64,000 bases of DNA, taken from Marinicellulosiphila megalodicopiae (GTDB taxonomy: Bacteria > Pseudomonadota > Gammaproteobacteria > Pseudomonadales > Natronospirillaceae). This document shows, piece after piece, positions 17,265 to 26,900 of this stretch. The stretch is taken from contig NZ_AP023087.1 in NCBI RefSeq assembly GCF_045862395.1, forward strand, positions 4,584,066-4,648,065. Direction: 5' to 3'. A model generated the notes under the pieces. It saw only the letters and a program-made list of their open reading frames with translations, did not search any database and was not told the DNA's origin. Position 1 is the stretch's first letter; every line of letters starts with the position of its first letter. The position numbers and the translations under genes were made by a program.

Positions 17265-18527
17265 ATGAAATTACAAGATCTTAAGAAAAAAACCGTACCT
17301 GAACTTCAAGAAATTGCCACAGAGATTGGCCTAGACGACATCAGTCGTAGTCGCAAACAAGACATCATATTCTCTATATTAAAAAAACACGCAAAAACTG
17401 GATCCGATATATACGGTGAAGGCGTACTTGAAATATTACAAGATGGCTTCGGTTTTTTAAGATCTGCACAGGGTTCTTACCTTGCTGGTCCAGATGATAT
17501 TTATGTGTCACCAAGTCAAATACGTCGTTTCTCATTACGAACGGGTGATACGATTGAAGGTAAAATCCGCCCACCTAAAGAAGGCGAACGTTATTTTGCA
17601 CTACTAAAAGTAGAAGCAATTAACCACGAACCAAACGGCGGCCGTCGTAACAAAATCTTATTTGAAAACCTCACACCATTATTCCCAGAAGAACAATTAA
17701 CGCTAGAATCAGGCAATGGTTCAACTGAAGATTTAGCTGGGCGTATCTTAGATTTAGCATCTCCAATTGGTAAAGGCCAGCGTGGTTTGATCGTCGCTCC
17801 TCCAAAAACTGGTAAAACGGTTATGCTTCAGTCTATAGCTCAAGCAATATCTCATAACAACCCTGAGTGTTTTTTGATTGTCTTATTAATTGATGAACGC
17901 CCAGAAGAAGTAACCGAAATGCAACGTTCAGTACGCGGCGAAGTGGTTGCCTCAACTTTTGATGAACCACCAACACGACACGTACAAGTGGCTGAAATGG
18001 TTATCGAAAAGGCCAAACGTTTAGCTGAAAACAAAAAAGACGTGATCATCTTATTAGACTCGATCACGCGTTTAGCTCGAGCTTACAACACGATTGTTCC
18101 ATCATCAGGTAAAGTATTAACCGGTGGTGTAGATGCACATGCACTTGAACGTCCTAAGCGTTTCTTTGGTGCGGCACGTAATATCGAAGAAGGCGGCAGC
18201 TTGTCGATCATTGCAACAGCATTGGTTGATACGGGTTCTAAAATGGATGAAGTGATCTACGAAGAATTCAAAGGTACAGGTAATATGGAAGTGCACTTAG
18301 ATCGTAAAGTGGCTGAAAAACGTATTTTCCCTGCAATCAATATTCGTCGTTCTGGTACACGTCGTGAAGACCGTTTGATTAACCCTGCGCAATTACAACG
18401 TATTTGGATTTTAAGAAAATTATTAGCCGATATGGAAGATGTAGATGCCATTGAATTTATGATTGACCGTTTAAAACCTACTAAAACAAACAATGAATTT
18501 TTTGATGCGATGAAAGCAAAAAGATAA
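17265..18527 (+). CDS. rho: Transcription termination factor Rho
   Basis: A 420-residue Rho, the hexameric RNA-dependent ATPase that ends transcription. The order is textbook: an N-terminal helical segment (MKLQDLKKKTVPELQEIATEIGL), the cold-shock-like RNA-binding domain (GVLEILQDGFGFLRS..YVSPSQIRRFSLRTGD), the P-loop APPKTGKT, Walker B VIILLDSITRLARAYN, and the Q/R-loop GKVLTGGVDAHALERPKRFFGAARN. Length is normal. It is preceded by a long leader and followed by a strong terminator, so it is monocistronic. Confidence 0.97.
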   Translation: MKLQDLKKKTVPELQEIATEIGLDDISRSRKQDIIFSILKKHAKTGSDIYGEGVLEILQDGFGFLRSAQGSYLAGPDDIYVSPSQIRRFSLRTGDTIEGKIRPPKEGERYFALLKVEAINHEPNGGRRNKILFENLTPLFPEEQLTLESGNGSTEDLAGRILDLASPIGKGQRGLIVAPPKTGKTVMLQSIAQAISHNNPECFLIVLLIDERPEEVTEMQRSVRGEVVASTFDEPPTRHVQVAEMVIEKAKRLAENKKDVIILLDSITRLARAYNTIVPSSGKVLTGGVDAHALERPKRFFGAARNIEEGGSLSIIATALVDTGSKMDEVIYEEFKGTGNMEVHLDRKVAEKRIFPAINIRRSGTRREDRLINPAQLQRIWILRKLLADMEDVDAIEFMIDRLKPTKTNNEFFDAMKAKR

Positions 18528-18546
18528 ATATTGGTTTAATATATTA

Positions 18547-18570
18547 AGGAGCTTTTGCTCCTTTTTTTTT
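18547..18570 (+). terminator. Rho-independent terminator of rho
   Basis: AGGAGC / GCTCCT (18547-18552 and 18557-18562) with a TTTT loop is followed by eight or more T. It lies 20 bp after the rho stop. Confidence 0.9.
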
Positions 18571-18622
18571 GCAAAAAATAATGCTATTTTATTTTCTTAT
18601 CAAAAGGCATTTGAGGAAAAGT

Positions 18623-19159
18623 ATGAATTGTTATCAATGTACAAGCACAGTATTAAAACCCATAAAATTAGATTCTATGTTACCTGCAAGACAATGCGTA
18701 AAATGCAATGGAGTGCATCTTGATTTATTAAATTATCGAAACTGGCGTGAGAACTCCTCGGTTTCTAGCATAACAAAAAGCGCAGCGGTAGCAGTAGATG
18801 CACAAGATAATAAAAAAGCTTTAGTTTGCCAAAAATGTTCAAAAATCATGCTTAAATTTAAAATCTCAGTCGATCATGAAAATTTTGTAGATGTGTGTAG
18901 TCATTGCGATGATGCATGGTTAGATTCCGGTGAATGGGAATTATTAAATGAGCTAGACATTCAAAATAAGTTAACTCAAATAATGACTGACCCTTGGCAA
19001 AAAAACATCAAGCAGCAACATTTTGAAGCATTAAAAGAAGGGCAGTATATGTCACAGCTAGGCGAAGACGATTTTGAGACAGTTAAATCTTTTGCTCAAT
19101 GGATAAAAGATCATCCTAAAAAAGAAATAATTGAAAAATACATCCGAACAAACGGATAA
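18623..19159 (+). CDS. Zinc-ribbon (TFIIB-type) protein
   Basis: A 178-residue protein with two zinc-ribbon knuckle sets: CYQC..CVKCNGVHLDLL near the N-terminus, and CQKC..VDVCSHCDDAWLDSGEWELLNEL at about residues 72-110. The second matches the zf-TFIIB family pattern (C..C, then C..C.G.W.D.GE). An acidic helical tail follows. The ATG at 18623 was chosen because GAGGAAAAG precedes it and it opens directly with the first Cys pair; an upstream in-frame start would overlap the rho terminator. Role unknown. Confidence 0.75.
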   Translation: MNCYQCTSTVLKPIKLDSMLPARQCVKCNGVHLDLLNYRNWRENSSVSSITKSAAVAVDAQDNKKALVCQKCSKIMLKFKISVDHENFVDVCSHCDDAWLDSGEWELLNELDIQNKLTQIMTDPWQKNIKQQHFEALKEGQYMSQLGEDDFETVKSFAQWIKDHPKKEIIEKYIRTNG

Positions 19160-19161
19160 TC

Positions 19162-19188
19162 AAAAAGGAGCACAGGCTCCTTTTTTTT
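19162..19188 (+). terminator. Rho-independent terminator after the zinc-ribbon gene
   Basis: AAAAAGGAGC / GCTCCTTTTT with an ACAG loop and a T-run begins three bases after the stop. The core GGAGC stem matches that of the rho terminator. Confidence 0.9.
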
Positions 19189-19552
19189 CATCTGTAACAA
19201 TGAGGTTGAAGTAACTAAGCGCTTAAAGGCTTTAAGCATTTTTAGTAAATTCATTATGGATGATTTGAAAAAATTATTAATCCTGTATTAAAAATAGATC
19301 CAATAATTACAATAAAATCCGTTTAAGAACGAATCAATTATTAAAAAATAAAATTTAATAGTTGCTACAACATGCAATACTAAAATACTAAAATACTAAA
19401 TGATACAACATACAGTACAAAATATGAATTTGCACAAAAGAAAAATCTTTTTACAAAGATCTGTACACTTTTGGATTTGATCTAAATAGATAGCGTATTT
19501 TTAGTTACTCAAATGGTAATAAATCGATCCTTAAATTGGACCACTTGCAACT
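19189..19552. other. Intergenic region, AT-rich, no gene seen
   Basis: It separates converging genes. The only structure noticed is a short array of ATACTAAA-like units near 19376-19400. No terminator is evident for the minus-strand Tat-protein gene. Confidence 0.4.
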
Positions 19553-20908
19553 CTAGACTAACGCTCCTGTTATAATTTTTCCCTTACTAATTCTTTCATG
19601 AATTCTTTGTTCATCCATGCCGACCGCTTTTGATAACGTTTTACCTACAGAAACTAAAGATTCTTCCAAAGGAATATCTGTTTGCCCTTCAGTTGTACCC
19701 GTAACTGAATTAATTGAACTGGATTTAAAATCGACTACCTGTCCATTTTTTATGTGCGGTTCAATTCCACCAATCACACCAGGTTTAATAGTTGAACCAA
19801 ATACCATCATTGAATGATTCAAACTATTATGATCCCGACCTTTTAAACTATCTTCCAAATATGTACGACCAAATGTATTTAACGTAGCGAATACCACATC
19901 ATCCTCCAACCCTAATTTTTTAATTTCAGTCCATAGTGTATTAACTAATACCATGCCTGAATTTGTTTGTGCCACTTCTTGAGCTAAGCCTACATCTGTA
20001 TGATTATCGCCACCAAATGGAATACCAAATGTAAATACTGGTGACATTTTTATTTGAATAAGCGCTAATATCATTTTAATTTGATCAATAGGGTCGTTCC
20101 CTGTGACGCCATCGGTTAATGTTCCAATACTATCTGCAACACTTTGCGCTTGCCCCCTTGTCGTTATCATAGTGTCTAAAAATTCTTTTTGGGCAGGTGT
20201 TCCATTAAGTTTTACATCTTTATAGGTTGTATCGACAAAATGATTTCTCAGTCTCATCATTTTTTCTAAATCAGGAAAACTAGATTGAAACATTTCTTTT
20301 ATGGCGATAGGTTTTAAAATTGGTAATCGAATGCTTCGACTACTAACTGCTGTACCACCTAAAGACATAGGCTCATCAATTACTGTCCCTAAATTCGTAG
20401 CCATTTCTTGAGCGATCATAGCGCCAAGCTGTTCCGATGAATTTGATAAATCACCAATACCACTCACACCGCCATTTAGTTGCATGGTTTTTGGAAAATC
20501 AGCATGTGCATTAACAAATGTACCATGTTGCCATAACCCCATTCTGTCGCGTAAATCTTGCGGTAATGTTGACCATGGTTGTGCTGCTAAATATTGTTTA
20601 TCACCAAAACTCACTGAAGTAGGTGTCTTAAATCCATCCACATTTGGATGAGTGATTAAGCGCAGTGGATCATTTTGATCGTTAGGGTTTAAAGGGTAAG
20701 TACCTGGTCCGTTTGTGTTGATTGGGTCTCCAGCTTGAAAGTGACTCATAATTAAAAATTTATGATCAGCTCCTGCTGCAAACGCACGCGGTGACGCCAA
20801 GACAGCCAAAGGTATGCCTGTCACTAAAGACTTTAATCGTAACGAGCCAAATGATAATGCACTTTTAATTAAAAATTTACGTCGATCAATTTGCTTTTTC
20901 ATATTCAT
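19553..20908 (-). CDS. Tat-exported DUF1501/DUF1552-like protein
   Basis: A 451-residue protein with a twin-arginine leader (DRRKFLIKSALSFGS, hydrophobic stretch, cleavage near AFA at about residue 44). The mature part starts DHKFLIMSHFQAGDPINT and later has GLWQHGTFVNAHADFP, SEQLGAMIAQ and GRDHNSLNHSMMVFGSTIKPGVIGG. The last block resembles the GRDH...GG region of DUF1501 proteins. It is only distantly similar to the DUF1552 protein at 3829, though equally placed: it follows a large c-heme lipoprotein by 9 bp in the same operon. Function unknown; export in folded form suggests a cofactor or metal. Confidence 0.7.
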   Translation of the reverse strand: MNMKKQIDRRKFLIKSALSFGSLRLKSLVTGIPLAVLASPRAFAAGADHKFLIMSHFQAGDPINTNGPGTYPLNPNDQNDPLRLITHPNVDGFKTPTSVSFGDKQYLAAQPWSTLPQDLRDRMGLWQHGTFVNAHADFPKTMQLNGGVSGIGDLSNSSEQLGAMIAQEMATNLGTVIDEPMSLGGTAVSSRSIRLPILKPIAIKEMFQSSFPDLEKMMRLRNHFVDTTYKDVKLNGTPAQKEFLDTMITTRGQAQSVADSIGTLTDGVTGNDPIDQIKMILALIQIKMSPVFTFGIPFGGDNHTDVGLAQEVAQTNSGMVLVNTLWTEIKKLGLEDDVVFATLNTFGRTYLEDSLKGRDHNSLNHSMMVFGSTIKPGVIGGIEPHIKNGQVVDFKSSSINSVTGTTEGQTDIPLEESLVSVGKTLSKAVGMDEQRIHERISKGKIITGALV

Positions 20909-20917
20909 AACCCTTAA

Positions 20918-23587
20918 TTAAAAGCCAACGCCTAATAGCTCTGGTGATGTACAGGCAGCAAAAAACATTGCTTCAATACCTGCTTGATGATTACCGTTAA
21001 ACCCGCACGACACCGAATCTTGATTAAATGCATCTTGCTCACTACAAACATTATTATTGGTTTGGATGTCATATACTTTTTGTAATCCATCAATCAAACT
21101 CTGATAACGTGGATGTCCATTTGGCACCCCCATTAACAATTCAACAGCCCGGGTGACTGACTCTTGTGAGGTAGCGTCTTTGCCAAATACACGCCAATAA
21201 GCGCGGTTTGCCGCATTTGCACAGGCAACATCAATTGACTTTGCATCTAATACTCCTATTTTTGTGCTCGTAATAAAGTCCCGTTCAGCACGATCAAATG
21301 CGTCTTTTGGAACGGTCCCAATATCGTCATTATTTGTACAAATCCACATTGGCTGACCAGTATCTGGAGCAACGTCTCTAATTTGAATAATGCGTTGATT
21401 CACTGCATCACAAAAACGTTGAGAACGAGCGCGACTGATTATAAATTTTTGATCTTCGTGTGCTTTTAAATTTTCTGCACCTGTAAATAACGCGGAACTA
21501 AAAAATTCCCTAACCAATCGATTAAATTTAAATCCGTTATCTTTGAAGTCTGCAGCAATTCGAATAAATTCAGGATCTGATTCACTGCATCGAGTTGAAT
21601 TTCCCCACATACATAATTTTTGTAACCAGGCAGTTGCAAATCTAGGGTGGTCAGCTAAGGACTTTGCAAAATCTTGAATCGTGTTAATTTCATGCTGCAC
21701 ACCTAATAATGTAAAACTCGGTTGAAGTTCAGTGCTCACTTCTTTGGAATGATAATTTATACTAAACGCATTACTGAAAACTTTAGTCATCGGATCCATT
21801 TTTCTATGACACTGATAGCAAGCACTGGATGGGTCGGCATGCTCTAAATCAATTGAAGCCTCTGCACTTTTTGAATGTGCTGTGGCATCACTTTCAAAAA
21901 AAGTAGCATCTAAAGCCGATATTAAAATTTGATTCACCGTCACACGAAATTTATTGCCTTCATTGGTTTCCCAAAGCTCTAAAAATGTCGGCATAGTAAA
22001 AAATCCTGCACGAGGATAGCGCATTTGTACTACATCATTTTGTTTTATTGCGCGCATGTTGCTAGCAAGTTGAGCATCGTTTGCATAATCAACCGGCGTA
22101 GCAGTGGATTGAAATTCAACATAACGCCAATCGTTGTAATCTTCTGGCGTTAGATGTTCAAAACGGGCAAATTTATCAACATATCTTTCACCTCTTGATT
22201 CAGCATCAATATAAGAAAAGGCGACTAAAATTGCAGTGGTTACTTTCCAATGACTTGTTGACACTATTTTAGAAAAGTCATCGTCATTTTCGATTAAGTC
22301 CCAAGCTAAATTTCCTGCCATACTTTTTAAATTAGAAGTCATCAAAGACGACCCCTTTTCATCGGGGTTATTCGCAAATGGAAGACCCGATGTACCTGCA
22401 ACAAAATTTCCAAATATATTGCCATACCCATTATTCAAAGGTGCTATCGATTGCTGTAAAGCAAAATCCATAAAACGTTGTATTTTTTGTTTATAAATGT
22501 CACTTTCTTGCCATGTTTGGATTACATTTTTTAATGCGGTTTTATCTAAGCCTGTCCCTGAAATATTCACTTGATTAAATTCTGCTGCTGTAACCGCTGC
22601 CCCACTTAAAACATACTTGGCTTTCATGATCGCTTCAGCCGCACTGACTGGCTCAAACTCATAAATAATATCTTCGTTTTCAGTAGGAATAGCAGTGGTA
22701 TCAACTAAGTCATTGACCCAACTTTGCACACAATTAAAATCTTCATTATCTAATAGAGGCATTGGGTTTCGATTGTTGCAGCTTGAGTTGGCAAGCGTGT
22801 CAAATAAATCTTGGTTGATCAGTTTTAATAATAATGAGTTATCTGCATTTAAAGGGTCGATTAATTTTTCATTTTCGCACGCAATACCACCATGAACCGA
22901 TGAACGATTTAACATTTTCAAACCGAAATCATTTGACTCTAGATCAAGCCCTCCACCGATATTGCCAAAGTTCACAGCACTGTGACAAAACAAACAATTG
23001 TTATCTGATTTCGCGAATACAGCCTTCACCTCATTGCTTGTGCAGGAATGTTCAGGTGCAGTGACTTCAGGGCAACCATTATTCAGCATCGTGCCTATTA
23101 CATCAGGGCATTGGTCAACAGAGTCGTATATTCCGTCATTATCAGTATCGACGACAGGCACAATATCTGCTGGACATCCGTTATTTTGGGGTAAACCTAT
23201 TTCAGTTGGACATTGGTCAACATCGTCATTTAATCCATCTTTGTCAGTATCAATTGGTGTGACAGCTACCGGGCATCCGTTATTTTGGGGTAAACCTATT
23301 TCAGTTGGACATTGGTCAACATCGTCATTTAATCCATCTTTGTCAGTATCAATTGGTGTTACAGCTACCGGACATCCGTTATTTTGAGACAGGCCAACAT
23401 CATTTGGGCATAAATCAATGGAATTATTCACTCCATCATTATCCGAATCAATACTCAAACCTGTTTGAGTATTGTTAGTAGAAGTTGAGTTCACATCACA
23501 ACTACTTATAAGAATCATTAATGCAGTCATCATGAATACACTAATTTTTAAGACTTTATTGAGTTGTCCGATTAATTGAAACATCAC
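20918..23587 (-). CDS. Lipoprotein with TSP3 calcium-binding repeats and c-type heme sites
   Basis: An 889-residue exported protein. A lipobox (ILISSC, Cys about 30) is followed by four to five thrombospondin type-3-like units (DTDKDGLNDDVDQCPTEIG, Ca2+-binding Asp clusters) over about residues 45-170. CxxCH sites follow at CLFCH (about residue 200) and CYQCH in SSACYQCHRKMDP (about 588), the latter as in DUF1588-type proteins. The middle and C-terminal regions are unrecognised. With the Tat protein downstream it repeats the architecture of the 663-5190 locus: a surface heme lipoprotein plus a Tat partner. Two of the TSP3 units are identical over 33 residues. Confidence 0.72.
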   Translation of the reverse strand: MMFQLIGQLNKVLKISVFMMTALMILISSCDVNSTSTNNTQTGLSIDSDNDGVNNSIDLCPNDVGLSQNNGCPVAVTPIDTDKDGLNDDVDQCPTEIGLPQNNGCPVAVTPIDTDKDGLNDDVDQCPTEIGLPQNNGCPADIVPVVDTDNDGIYDSVDQCPDVIGTMLNNGCPEVTAPEHSCTSNEVKAVFAKSDNNCLFCHSAVNFGNIGGGLDLESNDFGLKMLNRSSVHGGIACENEKLIDPLNADNSLLLKLINQDLFDTLANSSCNNRNPMPLLDNEDFNCVQSWVNDLVDTTAIPTENEDIIYEFEPVSAAEAIMKAKYVLSGAAVTAAEFNQVNISGTGLDKTALKNVIQTWQESDIYKQKIQRFMDFALQQSIAPLNNGYGNIFGNFVAGTSGLPFANNPDEKGSSLMTSNLKSMAGNLAWDLIENDDDFSKIVSTSHWKVTTAILVAFSYIDAESRGERYVDKFARFEHLTPEDYNDWRYVEFQSTATPVDYANDAQLASNMRAIKQNDVVQMRYPRAGFFTMPTFLELWETNEGNKFRVTVNQILISALDATFFESDATAHSKSAEASIDLEHADPSSACYQCHRKMDPMTKVFSNAFSINYHSKEVSTELQPSFTLLGVQHEINTIQDFAKSLADHPRFATAWLQKLCMWGNSTRCSESDPEFIRIAADFKDNGFKFNRLVREFFSSALFTGAENLKAHEDQKFIISRARSQRFCDAVNQRIIQIRDVAPDTGQPMWICTNNDDIGTVPKDAFDRAERDFITSTKIGVLDAKSIDVACANAANRAYWRVFGKDATSQESVTRAVELLMGVPNGHPRYQSLIDGLQKVYDIQTNNNVCSEQDAFNQDSVSCGFNGNHQAGIEAMFFAACTSPELLGVGF
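23175..23372 (-). repeat. 99-bp tandem repeat encoding TSP3 units
   Basis: Two consecutive 99-bp units (23175-23273, 23274-23372) are almost identical and encode the same 33 residues. The period is an exact codon multiple, so unit number can change without loss of frame. Confidence 0.88.
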
Positions 23588-23870
23588 AAGACCTATTTAT
23601 ATAGTTAGATCTTAACTCTACCACCGCAACAATGTAATCGCTTACAATTGTGTGTGAAATTTGATCTATTTAACAGTTTCAATGCTATTTATTGTATTTG
23701 GGTAAAGAGTTAAAAGCCTCGTTGATTTAACATAGTGGACGCAAAAGGGTTATTGGTTAAATCGGATAGAGAGAATTTCTTGGGAATAAAACTAGGTTTT
23801 TGCAAACTAAAATAACCATGTATTTATAATCTTTTGGAGGAAATTAGACGATCTATTCAAGTATTTTAAT

Positions 23871-23903
23871 AAAAAAGAGCGATGCATTTGTATCGCTCTT
23901 TTT
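23871..23903 (-). terminator. Rho-independent terminator of the giant lipoprotein gene
   Basis: The stem AAAAAGAGCGAT / ATCGCTCTTTTT with an 8-nt loop lies 21 bp past the stop of the 1451-residue gene. Tracts on both sides make it potentially bidirectional. The rest of the gap to 23587 (about 280 bp) shows no gene. Confidence 0.88.
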
Positions 23904-23923
23904 CATTTATTTTACATCACATT

Positions 23924-26900
23924 TTATTCTTGTATTTTAAGTGCTAATTTTTGAGCAGCCTCTTCAAGGGCTTCTGAAACATCACGACCATCCACAAGTA
24001 CTTCTTGTAATGCATCAAATACTATCGTTTCGCCAATATCATCAAACGGCCCTGGTGTCACAGGTGTAATATTATTTGCAATATCAGCAAACAATGCACG
24101 AGCTGGCTGGTCATTTAAAAATGCAATTGGCTCATCAAATAATTCATCAGAGTACGTTGTTGTATTAGCTGGAAACATTGCCCAGTTTTCAAATGCAGTT
24201 AATTGAGCTTGCGCGCTGATCATATATTCAATCACTTCCCATGCAAGATCTTTTTTGTCGCTTGATTGAGTAGGGATCGCCGCAAATGATCCACCCCATG
24301 AACCATAGACACCATTTGGTAAATTTGATGCCCCCCACAAACCAGCTGTTTCTGGTGCAATCCAGCCTTCTAGGTGTCCAAGTAACCACGCACCTTGCAA
24401 CTCCATTGCAAAGTGTCCTTCTTTAAATCCATCATACCAGTTGTCATTCCACATGCCTGTATTGGCATCTAAACCTGAATCTCTTATTACTTTTGCCAAA
24501 GTAAAGGCTTCAACAAAACGTTGACTTTCAATTAAGATTTCATTATTTGGGCCAGTATACACACCATCCCCAGCATCTATATTGGAATAAATCATCGCAC
24601 GCGCAACACCATCAGCATTAGAAACTAAATATACGCCGTGTTGATCTCTTAAGATATACCCATAAGATAACCAAGAGCCCCAACTTGTCATAACGCTCGT
24701 TAAATCAAACCCTAAATCCTCCATATAATCTCGACGATAAAATGCAGTGCCTGGTCCTAAATCAAGTGGAATAGCCACCTGTTGGCCAAGTGCGTTTTGG
24801 CCTTGTGAAACAGCATAACTGACCATGTCGTCTTTAAAGGGAGCAAATTCAGTCGTTAAATCTAACAATGCATCAGTTTGAGAAAAACTACCCACCTTGC
24901 CTGTATCAATTAATTCAATATCCCCAGCGCCTGATCCAACGGTTAATGTCAGTGCTAATTTATTATGTTGTCCACCCCAATCGTTAGTATTATATTTATA
25001 ATTAACACCTGAATGATTAAATATTTCAGCTGATAATTCATCAAAATAATTTCCATAATTACCGTAGGTATTAATTTCAATTGTGCTTGCATTAATTGTT
25101 TCAATTTCAAGCATGCTTGCTATTAGATCATTTTTATTAAATGTTGAATCAATTCTATTACTGATTTCTAAAATATCTGCCTGAGTAAAATCAGAATGTA
25201 AATCAATCACAATATTTAATTCAGTTATTATAAAATTTAACTGTTCAAATATTTGGTTGCCAATAACGCTGTGTAAAAATAATTGTTGATCGCTAAAATC
25301 TACATCTTCGTTTTCACTTTCAATTAATAATGCGGACTCTAAAGCCTCGGACATTTCAATAGCGACAATTTGAGAGACGGCTGAAAATTTTTCATGCTCA
25401 AAGGTCGTAATCTGTGACACAGGATAATTGTGATTTAATGAATCAAACCCCTGATTTAATTTTAGAATATTTACAATTTCATTTTTTGTTTGGTCAATTG
25501 TTTGAAGTGGATTTTTTACACGAAAGGCTTTTATTAATGTAGTCATTGGGGATATAAATTCATATTCCCCCTCTGGTGCAGTAAGCACTAACGCTTGTGT
25601 AAGAGCATCACCTGTGTATTCATAAGTTGCTGTAAGTGGAATTTCAACAATCACAGAGTAATTATTTGCACGCAGCACATTGCCTTCAATTAAAGAAGGC
25701 GCAACAATTTCATAACTTCCAGATTCAGAAGTGATCTCTGAAAACTCTCCAGTATCACATGCACCATTGTTATTTGAATCTAAACAAACAGTTGCGCCAT
25801 TTATAAAGTCTGAAGTATATACCTGTCCTAAAGCTAAGCTCACACCGTCGTCAATTCCTTCAGATAGTATTGAAACCGATCCAGAATTTTCCACATCTGA
25901 AATGACACTAAACGAAAAGTCTTCACTTGAATATTCAACCCAACTATCAACAATTATCTTATATGTGCCAGCTGTTAAATAACGTCCGATGCCAATTTGG
26001 GTTGGTCTATTTGATGATTGATCGATGATTTCATTCTCATCGTTCATTAAATAATAAAAAGGAGAGGATGATGTATTTGAACTATCTAAAATAAAATACT
26101 GCGCATCTTGTGTCACTGTTAATTCATATACTGAATTGCCTGTAGAATTGACACTTGTGATTCCTGAATTAATCCAACCACCATTTATATTTTCTATTTC
26201 ATAAATAAGATCATCCAAACCGAAATCATAAATAATATAAGTATAATCAGAACCGCCACTTTCGTTGTAAACATTCAAGCTGATAAACACCGGCCCGTTG
26301 ATATTTAAATTACTTAAATCAACAATAGACTCTGTGCTTAGTTCAAGATGATCGTCCCCTAGATTTATATGCCACGAATAAGTAAGTTCTTCATTATTAG
26401 GATCAGTTGAATTCGATGTGAGTATAGATCCATTTTGTAAGATAACTGCTGTTGGATCTATTGATTGAATTAACTGTGCGGCTCGATTCAAGGTTAGGTT
26501 AAATGAATCAATCGTTTCAGAAGCGGCGGTGATTATAAAACTATCAGAACTATATTTAGAATACGTTGCAGCAATCACATAGTATAAGCCTGTTTCTAAT
26601 GCAACAGTGACTCTAGAATTAGTATTATTAAAATCATCATTTTGAGCAATAATATTATTATTTGAATCTAATAAATATAAATAGGCATCTGATGAAGAGG
26701 TTAAATCTATTTGTATTTCACTTTGCTCATATACTTCCAACAAATAGCTTGAATTACCCAATGATTGAGGATTTTGACCACCTGAACTTAACCACTGGCC
26801 TGTTAATGAAATTTCAGATATGTCTGTTTCTGTATGAGTTTCTGTATTTGTAAAAGTATCTGTATCTGTATCTGTATTTGTAGGATTATTTGCTTCTCGA

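Noticed and set aside
22998..23387. 129-codon plus-strand frame with repeats
   Set aside because: It is the antisense of the TSP3 repeats in the minus-strand lipoprotein; the repeats explain its length.
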